Shown here: one piece after another, positions 38,391-47,449 of the stretch | Layout: every line of letters begins with the position of its first letter | Position numbering within the stretch: the first letter of the stretch is position 1 | IMG/VR virus record: IMGVR_UViG_3300030616_000017 | Coordinates: 83,159 to 147,158 of that record | Direction: 5' to 3' (one strand) | Length of the DNA stretch: 64,000 bases | From: a virus | Made by a program: the position numbers and the translations under genes | Notes under the pieces: generated by a model | The model's database searches: none | Told to the model about the DNA's origin: nothing | The model's input: only the letters and a program-made list of their open reading frames with translations

Positions 38391-38795
38391 ATGGATAATG
38401 AAAAACTAAGAGAATACATTGAGTTAAAAAACCAAGAAGCTGAAATTAAGAAGAAGATTAAAGAGATTGAAAAGACTGAATTGAAAGGAAAGGTCAAAGA
38501 AACCCTTTTCTTTGCAGATCTAGGCTACAAGATTACATATGTAGCTCCTAAAGAGAAAGCAGAAGTAAGGGTGGCGGATTTTTTTAAAGCTCTTAAAGCT
38601 GAGGGCAAAGAATATTCCTTTCCCAAATACTGCTCCGTATCTTTGGCTTCCTTGGACAAGTTTTACCGAGAAGATGATTGCGTAGGATTTCCTTATCGAG
38701 AAGCTGATTTTATTGATATAAAAGATAATGCTATTTCAGAAAGTTTCAGAGTAACTAAAATGGATAAAAATGAATTGAGAGAACATGAGGAGTAA
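38391..38795 (+). CDS. Hypothetical protein
   Basis: 134 residues. A charged coiled-coil N-terminal 35 residues is followed by an α/β region. Not recognised. AAAGGAG lies 6 nt upstream. Confidence 0.6.
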   Translation: MDNEKLREYIELKNQEAEIKKKIKEIEKTELKGKVKETLFFADLGYKITYVAPKEKAEVRVADFFKALKAEGKEYSFPKYCSVSLASLDKFYREDDCVGFPYREADFIDIKDNAISESFRVTKMDKNELREHEE

Positions 38796-38797
38796 AT

Positions 38798-39790
38798 ATG
38801 TTTGTAGGAATAATTGCAATTCTTGCTGCGGTGGCTCTTAGTTTAGTTTCCGCCGTATTTTCTATATCAGGAGTTATGACCATTTTTTCTGGCGCTGCGG
38901 TAGGTGCTGGGATTATGGGCGGTGTACTTGAGTTTGCCAAAACTGTTGCAACAGTATGGCTATATAATTTCTGGAAAAAAGCCAACACATTACTTAAAAC
39001 GTATTTTCTTATCGCTATTACTATTTTGATTCTGATTTCATCTATTGGTATTTATGGCTATCTCTCTAAAGCATATATCGGGCAGGGAACAGTAGCTCTT
39101 CAAATTGAAACAAAGATGGAAAGGCTGAATCAATATATTAGCAGAGAACAAAGAGACATTGATAGGGCTAATTCTCAGCTGGATATGTTAGAAGAAGCTT
39201 TTGATCGATATCTAGAATTGAATATTATTACAAGAGCTCTCGATGCAAGAGATCAGCAGGAAGAAGAGCGTAGTAAATTAATTGGTATTATTGAAGAAGC
39301 TGAAAATAATATTGCTCAGTATGAAGATGAACTTTTCGAGTACAGACAAGAATTGAACACTATTGAAGTAAATGTTGGGCCTGTTAAATATCTTGCTATG
39401 TTGATGTATGGAGAGGATAAAGCAAAAGAAAAGTTTGATGATACTGCTCGTATTCTTATTCTTCTTATTGTGGCGGTGTTTGACCCCTTTGCTGTTCTAC
39501 TGATGGTAGCTGGGAATATTTCTCTTGATAGGAAAATGAGAAAAAGGAAAAGGAGAAGAAAACCTTCTACTCCTAAACCGCCTGTTACTGAAAAGAAGAA
39601 ACCAGAGGAAGCCCTCGTAAGTGATACATATGAGTTAAGGGAGATAGCTAAAGACAGTGTAAAAGAAGAAAGGAAGCCTTCTCACCCAGCCCATGAAAAA
39701 ACCTTTATCACAAAAAGAGGGCTAGTAGATAATGATACACCTCCGGAGATTCATAAAAAACGTAAAATTGTAAAACCGGGAAAAAAATAA
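38798..39790 (+). CDS. Integral membrane protein with coiled coil
   Basis: 330 residues. Hydrophobic segments at about 3-25, 30-52, 66-88 and 208-232, with a coiled coil (about 100-190) between the third and fourth, then a long basic Pro/Lys-rich cytoplasmic tail. The GGVLEFAKTVATVWLYNFW region resembles a membrane protein common in T4-like phages of aquatic bacteria. It could organise replication or assembly at the membrane. Function unknown. Confidence 0.7.
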   Translation: MFVGIIAILAAVALSLVSAVFSISGVMTIFSGAAVGAGIMGGVLEFAKTVATVWLYNFWKKANTLLKTYFLIAITILILISSIGIYGYLSKAYIGQGTVALQIETKMERLNQYISREQRDIDRANSQLDMLEEAFDRYLELNIITRALDARDQQEEERSKLIGIIEEAENNIAQYEDELFEYRQELNTIEVNVGPVKYLAMLMYGEDKAKEKFDDTARILILLIVAVFDPFAVLLMVAGNISLDRKMRKRKRRRKPSTPKPPVTEKKKPEEALVSDTYELREIAKDSVKEERKPSHPAHEKTFITKRGLVDNDTPPEIHKKRKIVKPGKK

Positions 39791-39818
39791 TATTTTTAGG
39801 TTTTTGTTTCGGTGAGTG

Positions 39819-39828
39819 ACTAATATAT
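39819..39828 (+). promoter_or_regulatory. Class B (ACTAATATAT) promoter of terminase
   Basis: The predicted start near 39831 is 3 nt before the terminase ATG at 39834, and no SD is present, so the mRNA appears leaderless. Terminase is a late gene, supporting class B as late. Confidence 0.65.
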
Positions 39829-39833
39829 ATAGT

Positions 39834-41885
39834 ATGGAAGATAAAAGACTCACCGAAGCAAAAGCTATTATTAAAGATCTGCTCTACGGGGACAACTCTG
39901 TAACATACCGAGAAGACTATAACGACTTGACGGGAGAGGAGATAAGAAAAGCTCTCTCCCTCATAGTTAACAATCCTAACTTATCAGAAAATACTAAAAC
40001 ACATTTTTTAGAGAATACATGGAGAATTCATTATGAGGTAAAACCTCCCACTGTAAATGAATTCTTAACACCTAAATGGATTGGTGCTGTTGCAGATTCC
40101 GTTTATCCCCATGTAGCTGATGTGTTCCGTTCTTTTATGGATCCGTATTCTAATAAAAGAGTGTTAGCCTTGTCTACATGTATTGGATTTGGAAAGAGTT
40201 CCCTTTCCTCTCTTATTGCTCTTTACATTATTGTGCATTTGCAGTATATGAGAAATCCAAAAGAATTCTTTGGCTTAAATGTAATGGGTTCTCTTGTAAT
40301 AGCTCTTCTTTCTTTTACCATGAAAAAGGTTGAACAAGTACTGTTACAACCCTTTGCGAATTTGTTAAGAGCTTCTCCTATGTTTGATAAAGTCAGAAGA
40401 GAAGATAGACTAGAGGCAAGACAAACGGAAATAGGTCCCGAGCATATTGTGTACACGTCTGCTGGTAGAATGGGCTCGTTTCAGTTTTCTAAAGACATTC
40501 ATATCACCACCGTATCCGACAGAAGTGCACTCTTAGGATTGAATATTATTCTTGGAATAGCTTCTGAGATTTCTTTTTGGCTTCAAAAAGGTGTTCCTAT
40601 TCAAGAAATATGGGGTACATTTAATGACTTGTGGAATAGAGTTGATTCTCGTTTTGCTATGCGCTATTTAAGTGGGGTGATTTTAGACAGTTCCCCATTA
40701 GACCTTTCTCTTTCCCCTATTGATAAATGGATATATTCAGGGGAGGCAGAAAAAGATCCAAGTGTTATGGTGGTGCAAGCAAAACATTGGGAAGTGTTTC
40801 CCGAGAAGTATCCGAAATGGTATAAAGAAGGACAAACCTTTCCTGTATTTAGAGGAGATGCATCTAAACCTCCTAAAGTACTTCTCACAACCGAACAAAT
40901 ATCCGAATATGCAAAAGAGGATATACTGCATGTACCTATTGACGTAAAACAAAAGTTTATCAACGATACTAAAAAAATGGTAGCAGACTTTGCGGGGTGG
41001 CCTGCAGGAGGAATTGCAAAACTTATTAGTGACTTTAGATACATTGAAAGCATGTTCACACCTGTTCTCTTAAATCAGTATGGGGCAATCACAGCCCCTG
41101 CGGACAAAAGGCCAGAAGGACTTATTTGGAATAAAGTGGTGAATGACTTCTTTATCAACGTGAATGGAAGATATGAATTTTACAGAGCACCTAAAGCAAA
41201 AAGAACGGTGCACATCGACTTGGCGGAAGCAAAGGATATGGCGAGCATTAGCATGAACCATTTCGAAATCGATAACGAAGGGGAATTATATATTGTAAAC
41301 GATTTTACTATTCCTATTTCCCCCGAGAAATCAAGAATCAATATCGATGCAGTAGCTCAGTTTGTTCTAGACCTAAAAAGAAAAGGACATATTTATTTTC
41401 ATTCTATTACCGCTGACCAGTATCAAAGCTCCGATCTTTTACAGAGACTAGCGAGAGAGGGTTTGCCCGTTTCAAAGCTTTCTGTAGATAGAGAGACAGC
41501 CCCATACAGAGTGGTAGCTTCTTGGATATTAAATGGAAGAGTGAAAGTGGGGAAAAACATTTTCTTAAAAAATAATTTTCAATCGCTTATAGAAACTCGG
41601 ACAGAAAAAGGTAAAGTAAAAATTGATCACACACAAGGCGACACAGTATATGATGACGGAGGAGATTGGGATCAGTCTTTTATGGGTGTTCATGCAAAGG
41701 ACGTATCAGACTCTTTCACGGGGAGTGCTTACACTCTTATTACAGATTTGCTTCACGAAATACCTCAATATCATTGGACTAATGATGATCAATTTGTGAA
41801 AGATAGTGAGGGAAATGTTACAAATATTAATAACCAAATCTTAAAAGAACTTCAAGAAAAGTTTAGCATGACAGTATCCTTCTAA
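39834..41885 (+). CDS. terL: Terminase large subunit
   Basis: 683 residues from the ATG at 39834; the longer GTG frame at 39816 starts inside the promoter motif. ATPase: STCIGFGKSSLSS (Walker A variant, about residue 114) and GIASEISFW (Walker B with Glu). RNase H-like nuclease: VHIDLAEAKD with the first catalytic Asp, and later Asp residues near DWDQSFMG and KDVSDSF. It pumps and cuts DNA into proheads. The Walker A lacks the usual Arg. Portal and small terminase genes are not in the window. Confidence 0.9.
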   Translation: MEDKRLTEAKAIIKDLLYGDNSVTYREDYNDLTGEEIRKALSLIVNNPNLSENTKTHFLENTWRIHYEVKPPTVNEFLTPKWIGAVADSVYPHVADVFRSFMDPYSNKRVLALSTCIGFGKSSLSSLIALYIIVHLQYMRNPKEFFGLNVMGSLVIALLSFTMKKVEQVLLQPFANLLRASPMFDKVRREDRLEARQTEIGPEHIVYTSAGRMGSFQFSKDIHITTVSDRSALLGLNIILGIASEISFWLQKGVPIQEIWGTFNDLWNRVDSRFAMRYLSGVILDSSPLDLSLSPIDKWIYSGEAEKDPSVMVVQAKHWEVFPEKYPKWYKEGQTFPVFRGDASKPPKVLLTTEQISEYAKEDILHVPIDVKQKFINDTKKMVADFAGWPAGGIAKLISDFRYIESMFTPVLLNQYGAITAPADKRPEGLIWNKVVNDFFINVNGRYEFYRAPKAKRTVHIDLAEAKDMASISMNHFEIDNEGELYIVNDFTIPISPEKSRINIDAVAQFVLDLKRKGHIYFHSITADQYQSSDLLQRLAREGLPVSKLSVDRETAPYRVVASWILNGRVKVGKNIFLKNNFQSLIETRTEKGKVKIDHTQGDTVYDDGGDWDQSFMGVHAKDVSDSFTGSAYTLITDLLHEIPQYHWTNDDQFVKDSEGNVTNINNQILKELQEKFSMTVSF

Positions 41886-41903
41886 GTTTTATTCTTCTTT
41901 TAC

Positions 41904-41932
41904 TTTACTTTTTTGAGTTTTTTACTTATATT
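41904..41932 (+). promoter_or_regulatory. Class A promoter (TTTACT-N17-TATATT)
   Basis: -35 at 41904-41909, -10 at 41927-41932. It drives the helicase-loader/helicase operon. Confidence 0.75.
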
Positions 41933-41957
41933 ATAAATATGAAAGGAGCGGCAAGAA

Positions 41958-42164
41958 ATGAGGTACAAGATTGTGGCTATGGAAGATTTTCCCATCTTCC
42001 ACATCAAGGATTCTCATTTTCCCCAAGGCGAGGAGATTCACCTTACAAGAAAAGAGTTGGACGAGTATATGCAAGTTACAACAGAATATCTTCACATACA
42101 AGATAAGCTGAAGAGACTGTATACGAAAGCCAAGAGAGAAAAAAGAAAAGAGGAGGTAGTATGA
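41958..42164 (+). CDS. Small hypothetical protein
   Basis: 68 residues, with a basic coiled C-terminal tail (LKRLYTKAKREKRKEEVV). Not recognised. First gene of the replication operon; its stop overlaps the next start. Confidence 0.55.
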   Translation: MRYKIVAMEDFPIFHIKDSHFPQGEEIHLTRKELDEYMQVTTEYLHIQDKLKRLYTKAKREKRKEEVV

Positions 42165-42307
42165 GCGACGAAAAAAAGATCAAACTCAACGAACAATTTC
42201 TGACCGAAGAAGAATTCCAAAAAAAGAAAGAAGAAATTGAAAAGCAAAAAGATGCTGAACTCGTTGAAGTTGCTCCCAATGAATACAAACTTAGACTACG
42301 AGATTAA
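42161..42307 (+). CDS. Very small charged protein
   Basis: 48 residues, MSDEKKIKLNEQFLTEEEFQ then Lys/Glu repeats and APNEYKLRLRD. Strong SD GAGGAGG 4 nt before the ATG supports it. Unknown. Confidence 0.6.
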   Translation: MSDEKKIKLNEQFLTEEEFQKKKEEIEKQKDAELVEVAPNEYKLRLRD

Positions 42308-42319
42308 AGGAGTACTTGT

Positions 42320-42667
42320 GTGAAAGTTACAAACAACGAAAAAGAGACTCTTGAGAAGGTGCATTTAATAAGCGGTGTACGTAAAGATGACGTACGCCTT
42401 GTTTTTGAAGCACTCTTTTCATTAGTAGTGATGAATTATATGGAAGAGGAAACAACCCTACTACCTTTCTTAGGCGACTTGGTAGTAGAAAAGAAAGGAG
42501 ATGAATACGAAAATGATAAAAAGAAAGCTCTCTTAGACGCTTATCTTGTGCCTGGATACAATCTCATTAGAAACATAGGGCAGGTGGCGGACGGAGAAGA
42601 GACTGATGTGGAGGAGTTGTTTCGTAAGAGGTTACGGAACACATTATACGAACAGATAAATTCATAG
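42320..42667 (+). CDS. Possible HU-like DNA-binding protein
   Basis: 115 residues from GTG 42320 (AAAGGAG 8 nt upstream). SGVRKDDVRLVFEAL, EEETTLLPFLGDLVVEKK recall the helix-helix-β pattern of HU/IHF ('GxFxV' strand), but the DNA-binding arm is not clear. Family assignment is weak. Confidence 0.4.
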   Translation: MKVTNNEKETLEKVHLISGVRKDDVRLVFEALFSLVVMNYMEEETTLLPFLGDLVVEKKGDEYENDKKKALLDAYLVPGYNLIRNIGQVADGEETDVEELFRKRLRNTLYEQINS

Positions 42668-42674
42668 AGGCAGT

Positions 42675-43403
42675 ATGGCAGAAACATTTATTCCATGTGA
42701 CAAATGTAATAGTGGATACATTTATGACGAAAAGACAGACAGTGCTGTAAAATGTGAATGTTTGAAAGAATTTCAAAGAAAAAGAAAACTAGAAATTACA
42801 CTTAATAAAGCTTCAATTCCATATGACTACATTAAAGACTACCATATGAGAAAGTACATAGGGAGAAAGTCTATTGATAACCTCCAGAAGTTGAAGCAAT
42901 ATGTTGATAAGTTTGAAGAAAAGTTTTTTGATAAACACATTTACTTTTACGGAGCTATGGGTACTCAAAAAACAACAGTAGCGTATTGGGTAGGGAGAGA
43001 GTTGATTAAAAAAGGTCTCTCGGTCAAGTATGTGTTAATGGACCAACTCATAAAAGATTTACAGAAGCAGGGGTGGGAGGATGAGGTAGATATCTCGCAA
43101 TACTCCTCTGTAGATTGTCTTATTATAGATAGAGCTTTTATGGCCGATCAAGTAACGCTGTATAAAAGTGGTTATCAAATTCCTTTCTTAGATAATTTTT
43201 TAAGACAGAGAATGGATCAAGAGCAAAAATCTACAATCTTCATTTCCAACAATGAGATTGATAACATTGCTTCAAATGGTTTTGGAAAGGATATAGAAGA
43301 TTTGGTGCGAAGAAAAATAAAGCCTTTTAATTCTCTCTTTTATTTTCTAGATCACTACACCCAAAAAGATGATTTTGATACGATTGATTTGTGGGAGGAC
43401 TAA
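42675..43403 (+). CDS. DnaC-like helicase loader ATPase
   Basis: 242 residues. N-terminal zinc-like Cys group (CDKCNSGY ... CECLKEF), then P-loop YGAMGTQKTT (about residue 95), Walker B DCLIIDRAF (Arg where Asp/Glu is usual) and sensor FISNN. It resembles DnaC/DnaI/IstB loaders that place DnaB on DNA. The dnaB gene follows 3 nt later, supporting the role. Confidence 0.8.
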   Translation: MAETFIPCDKCNSGYIYDEKTDSAVKCECLKEFQRKRKLEITLNKASIPYDYIKDYHMRKYIGRKSIDNLQKLKQYVDKFEEKFFDKHIYFYGAMGTQKTTVAYWVGRELIKKGLSVKYVLMDQLIKDLQKQGWEDEVDISQYSSVDCLIIDRAFMADQVTLYKSGYQIPFLDNFLRQRMDQEQKSTIFISNNEIDNIASNGFGKDIEDLVRRKIKPFNSLFYFLDHYTQKDDFDTIDLWED

Positions 43404-43406
43404 TAA

Positions 43407-44783
43407 ATGAGCATCGAAAATTCAATCATTCTTCAAGAACAAAATATCTTATCTCTTTGCGTCAAGCATCCCCATCTTATACACGAAGTATCGTCTCAGT
43501 ACTTTATTTCTAACTCCGCACTTTCCGTATACAATGCAATTGATCACTTGCTAAAACAAGAAATTCAAGTTACACCTCGTAATGTGTACACAGAAGTTAC
43601 AAAGAGTACAAACCTTACGCAAGAACAAGTACAAGCTCTTTTCGATCTTGATGTATCTAAAGACGATTTAAGAGGAATGTACACAAGTTTGCGCAAACAG
43701 TGGGCTAAGGTAGATATTCAAACTAACATTCTTCAGGGCATTTTAGGAAAAGTCTCCTCTAAAAACGAGCTGGCTGTGGATGAGCTATGGAAGTTGAAAA
43801 ATCTCTTAGAAAACAGAATCAAAGAGGTAGATGATACTTCTAAAAAAACGTATACTTTGTCTCAAATGTTTGACACATACATAGAAGAATTGTACGCAAG
43901 AGATAAAGGAGACTCGTTTTACGATACAGGGTGTTCCTACCTTAATCAATATCTATTAGAAGGATTTGCTCCTCAGAAAATTACAACACTTTTTGGACAA
44001 TCCGGTGTAGGTAAAAGTACTTACGCTCTTTATCTTATTAACAAACAGATTAATAAACAGATTCCATCTATTTACTTTTCTCCTGAAATGCCTCTCATTT
44101 CTACTATGGATCGGTTGGCAGCAATGAGACTGCGTTTACCTCTTCAGCTGTTTCATCCTCAAGTGGATGCATCTACAGGAGACAGATCGGGTATTAACGA
44201 GTTTGTACTGCACAGAGTAGAACAAGAAGCTCAAAAGATTAAAGATCTTAATTATTTTCGCTTCGTAGAAGAACCCTCTCTTTATATGTCTGATATAGAA
44301 GACATAATAGAAAAAACAAAAAAAGAAATGGGAGTAGATTACTTAGTTGTTACTATCGACTTGCTGACAATGGTAAAGGATTTTAATTTAGGAAGTAAAA
44401 ATACAGCCACACTATATGAAAATGCAATGAATGCTCTTCATGAGATGGCTCGCCGCCAAAATGTTCACGTGGTAGGGGTTGTGCAGAGTAGAAGACCTCA
44501 AGGCAAAGTACATGTTACAACAGTAGAGGATATAGAGAGATTGCGACCAGGAATAGAAGAGATTAAGAATTCATCGGGTATGGAAGAAAGGAGTCGAATT
44601 GTAATATCGACTTTTAGAAAGAAGTTTTTTGCGAAGAAATACCTTCCTGAAGATCCTGAAGTAGAGTTATTAGATGACATATTAGATGTGCAGATTTTGA
44701 AACAGAATATGAGTGATGTTGCAATGCTTCATTATTTATATTCAGGGGAGTCTGCTCACATCTGTAAGTTCCAAGAAGAATAA
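43407..44783 (+). CDS. dnaB: Replicative DNA helicase, DnaB family
   Basis: 458 residues. A helical N-terminal domain (ENSIILQEQNILSLCVKHP), linker, then a RecA-fold motor: FGQSGVGKSTYAL (Walker A, about residue 200), FSPEMPL (H1a), VVTIDLLTMV (Walker B), VVGVVQSRR and a basic arginine finger region (EERSRIVIST). It unwinds DNA at the fork. Its loader lies directly upstream and a terminator overlaps its stop. Confidence 0.9.
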   Translation: MSIENSIILQEQNILSLCVKHPHLIHEVSSQYFISNSALSVYNAIDHLLKQEIQVTPRNVYTEVTKSTNLTQEQVQALFDLDVSKDDLRGMYTSLRKQWAKVDIQTNILQGILGKVSSKNELAVDELWKLKNLLENRIKEVDDTSKKTYTLSQMFDTYIEELYARDKGDSFYDTGCSYLNQYLLEGFAPQKITTLFGQSGVGKSTYALYLINKQINKQIPSIYFSPEMPLISTMDRLAAMRLRLPLQLFHPQVDASTGDRSGINEFVLHRVEQEAQKIKDLNYFRFVEEPSLYMSDIEDIIEKTKKEMGVDYLVVTIDLLTMVKDFNLGSKNTATLYENAMNALHEMARRQNVHVVGVVQSRRPQGKVHVTTVEDIERLRPGIEEIKNSSGMEERSRIVISTFRKKFFAKKYLPEDPEVELLDDILDVQILKQNMSDVAMLHYLYSGESAHICKFQEE

Positions 44784-44808
44784 GCTGAGAAATCAGCTTA
44801 TTTTTTTT
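44782..44808 (+). terminator. Rho-independent terminator
   Basis: AAGCTGA and TCAGCTT around a GAAA loop, then eight T. It begins at the dnaB stop codon. Confidence 0.88.
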
Positions 44809-44841
44809 CTATAAAAAAGTTCAAAAAAATTCAAAAAACTC

Positions 44842-44870
44842 TTGATTTTTTTCAGAAAAAAGCCTATAAT
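44842..44870 (+). promoter_or_regulatory. Class A promoter (TTGATT-N17-TATAAT)
   Basis: -35 at 44842-44847, -10 at 44865-44870, 29 nt before the ATG at 44900; drives the rIIA unit. Confidence 0.8.
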
Positions 44871-44899
44871 ATATATAGAAACTAAAGCAGGAGGAGAAT

Positions 44900-45136
44900 A
44901 TGAACGACAAAATGATTAAGATGTATGGATTTACCAAAGGAACGTTCGGAGGTGGTGGAGAAGAATTCTACACCAAAAGCACTGACGAAGGGGATTGGGT
45001 GTTGAGCGACGAAACGGGAGATGGAAACATCAACGATAATACTTCTCCTATTGTTGCTGAGCTTTTCAACGAAAAGGGGGAGCTGCTAGGGGGATCTTGG
45101 CTCCCAAGTATTAACAATCTGAAAGAGTTGGTATAA
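44900..45136 (+). CDS. Small hypothetical protein
   Basis: 78 residues, acidic and Gly-rich (GTFGGGGEEFYTKSTDEGDW). Unknown. SD AGGAGGAG. It shares the promoter with the rIIA-like gene. Confidence 0.6.
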   Translation: MNDKMIKMYGFTKGTFGGGGEEFYTKSTDEGDWVLSDETGDGNINDNTSPIVAELFNEKGELLGGSWLPSINNLKELV

Positions 45137-45146
45137 GGAGGAAGAT

Positions 45147-47387
45147 ATGAAGGTAAATGAAGGAACAAGACGCGTTGAAACAAGTGGGCTAGAAGCGCAG
45201 GATTTCAAAATCCAGACTTCTGCAAAAGCCTTTGAAATCCTCAGCTCTGGTCTGTACAACGATAAGATACAGGCTGTAATAAGGGAGCTGTGCTGTAATG
45301 CGTATGATGCTCACGTGGCTGCAGGGAAAAAAGATGTCCCATTTGAGGTACATCTTCCCAACACCTTAGAGCCTTTTCTTGCAGTGAAGGATTATGGAAC
45401 AGGCCTTTGCGAAGATGATATATACGAACTTTATACCACTTATTTTAGCTCCGATAAAACAGACTCTAATCTGTTTGTAGGAGCTTTGGGGCTTGGATCT
45501 AAATCTCCTTTTGCAGTAACAGATCAGTTTACTGTGGAGAGTCGTTTCGAAGGAACTAAAAGTCTTTACACATGTTTTATCTCGGAAAACAAAACCCCGC
45601 AAGTAGCAAAGGTATTTTCTGAAGATACGGAGGAAGCAAACGGCCTAACTGTTCAAGTGGCTGTTTCTTCTTCTTTTACTCAGTATGGAGAATCAGCAAA
45701 AAGAGTGCTTCGTCCTTTTTCTCCACTTCCTACAGTTGTCGGGGGGATGGAAAAGTTCGAAATTGAATCATACGAAAGCAACGAAAAGGTAAAGGGCGCA
45801 GGGTGGAGAGTAATCAACGATAATTCCACTGATTGGAGAATCTCAAGTGTTGTAGCCGTGCAAGGAAATGTAGAATACCCTCTTACAGCGAACGCCATAA
45901 ATGAGGAAGAAGATGAGGATGCTTTGCAAGATTTCTTAAATAGCTTCACAAGTTCAACTCGTCTTATTATTCAGTTTCCAATCGGTACATTAGATGTAGC
46001 AGCCTCTCGTGAAGAACTCTCTCTTAATAAGCAGACGATGAAGAATGTAGCGAAAAGGCTGAAAAAAGTCAAAGAAGAATTTTTCGCTCACCTGCAAGAA
46101 AAGATTGACAAGTGCGAATCTGAACTCGACGTGCTTGCATTGGTAAACACCTTTCAGAGAACTAACATGAAGAATATGATTAGGGGCTTTACATGGAGAG
46201 GAGTAAAAATAGATAACGTTCTTACCATTAACACTCGCAATTATGATAAGATGGTGCTGCTTCTGGAAAAGAGAAACGGCTACGGCTACGGAAGCGGCCG
46301 TCAAGTACTAGCCACACAGTACTCTCACTCCTCTTTTAGCCTGCGGTACCACGCAAATTGTACATGGCGGTTTGTGTACTACGATTACGATACAGAGGCT
46401 CGGAGAAAAGGAATTCCCAAGCTTAAAAATATTATTCGCAACGACGTACATAACAAACCCGTATTTGTAGTGTTTGATGACCTGCAGTTCCTCTCTCTTT
46501 TCAAGGGAAATATTCCGTATGAAAATCTTTCAGAAATTGAAGACCCTTTTGCAAATACAGACCAGTCACCTTCTTCTGCCTCAACAGACTCACAGGCTAA
46601 CAAACCTCTTTACAAGTGGTTTCAGGTGTTCAATAGAGACGCAGTGCAGTTGAAGGGCATAAAGTTCAGCCGCAACACTTTTATCAACGAAATTCAAGAA
46701 CAGACTTCTAAAAAAATTCTATACGTAATTTCTAAAGGGGTAAAGAAAGTAGAAATGAAAGAGAAGGTTGTAGAGGAGGATATGCTCAGACGAAATCTCA
46801 CCACAATTAAAAAAGAGTATCCTTCTCTTGCACGAAAAGTCTTCTATCCAGCTATTGTAAGAGTTACAAGAGGGGAAGCGGCTAAGAGCCATATTAAGAA
46901 CAACCCTCAAATGGTAAAGCTGGAAGATGCTATAGAGGGGCTTGTAAAAAGAGATATAAAGAAGGGAGTAAAAGCAAGAGTCATCTCGGAGCTTAACGAA
47001 TTGTTGAACAGATCTTGGGCACCATTCATGGTTCAGTTTTACAAGAAAGCAACAATGAATAAGATTGATGTAGAGAAGCTCCTGCAAGCAAATAGCTCTT
47101 TTCTCAAAGCATACAGAGAAGTGAAAAGGGTGGCAGCATATGTAGACCGAACGCCCTTATCTAGAGTTAGAGAGGAATACAGCAATGCACTTGAAAACTT
47201 TGACAGCTTGATTCATGGAAACACAAGAGTGAGAAAAAACAAGGTAAACTCAGAAGTACTTCGGGATCATTGGCACGCACTAAATACAACATACCCTCTC
47301 ATAAGTTGTGTTGACGGCGATGTGTACAGAGTAAACAATATGGTTCACTTCCTCCACTACGTCAATGCAATTGATGAAAAAAGTTGA
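45147..47387 (+). CDS. rIIA: rIIA-like GHKL ATPase
   Basis: 746 residues. The N-terminal Hsp90/GHKL ATP site is visible: RELCCNAYDAH (the N box), VKDYGTGLC (G1), and GALGLGSKSPFA (G2). The long remainder matches no domain I know but is typical of T4 rIIA (725 aa). In T4, rIIA and rIIB form a membrane-associated pair needed to overcome prophage-encoded exclusion. The rIIB-like gene follows with its own promoter. Confidence 0.85.
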   Translation: MKVNEGTRRVETSGLEAQDFKIQTSAKAFEILSSGLYNDKIQAVIRELCCNAYDAHVAAGKKDVPFEVHLPNTLEPFLAVKDYGTGLCEDDIYELYTTYFSSDKTDSNLFVGALGLGSKSPFAVTDQFTVESRFEGTKSLYTCFISENKTPQVAKVFSEDTEEANGLTVQVAVSSSFTQYGESAKRVLRPFSPLPTVVGGMEKFEIESYESNEKVKGAGWRVINDNSTDWRISSVVAVQGNVEYPLTANAINEEEDEDALQDFLNSFTSSTRLIIQFPIGTLDVAASREELSLNKQTMKNVAKRLKKVKEEFFAHLQEKIDKCESELDVLALVNTFQRTNMKNMIRGFTWRGVKIDNVLTINTRNYDKMVLLLEKRNGYGYGSGRQVLATQYSHSSFSLRYHANCTWRFVYYDYDTEARRKGIPKLKNIIRNDVHNKPVFVVFDDLQFLSLFKGNIPYENLSEIEDPFANTDQSPSSASTDSQANKPLYKWFQVFNRDAVQLKGIKFSRNTFINEIQEQTSKKILYVISKGVKKVEMKEKVVEEDMLRRNLTTIKKEYPSLARKVFYPAIVRVTRGEAAKSHIKNNPQMVKLEDAIEGLVKRDIKKGVKARVISELNELLNRSWAPFMVQFYKKATMNKIDVEKLLQANSSFLKAYREVKRVAAYVDRTPLSRVREEYSNALENFDSLIHGNTRVRKNKVNSEVLRDHWHALNTTYPLISCVDGDVYRVNNMVHFLHYVNAIDEKS

Positions 47388-47396
47388 AAAAATTAC

Positions 47397-47425
47397 TTTA
47401 CAAAATGTAAAAAAGTTGTTATATT
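47397..47425 (+). promoter_or_regulatory. Class A promoter with inverted repeat over the -35
   Basis: TTTACA (47397-47402), N17, TATATT (47420-47425). The -35 is half of TTTACA-AAA-TGTAAA (47397-47411), a possible operator for a dimeric regulator. Confidence 0.72.
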
Positions 47426-47449
47426 ATATTATATAAGAGGAGGACGAAA

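Noticed and set aside
39816-39833. GTG start for terminase
   Set aside because: The GTG lies in the class B motif, upstream of the predicted transcript start.
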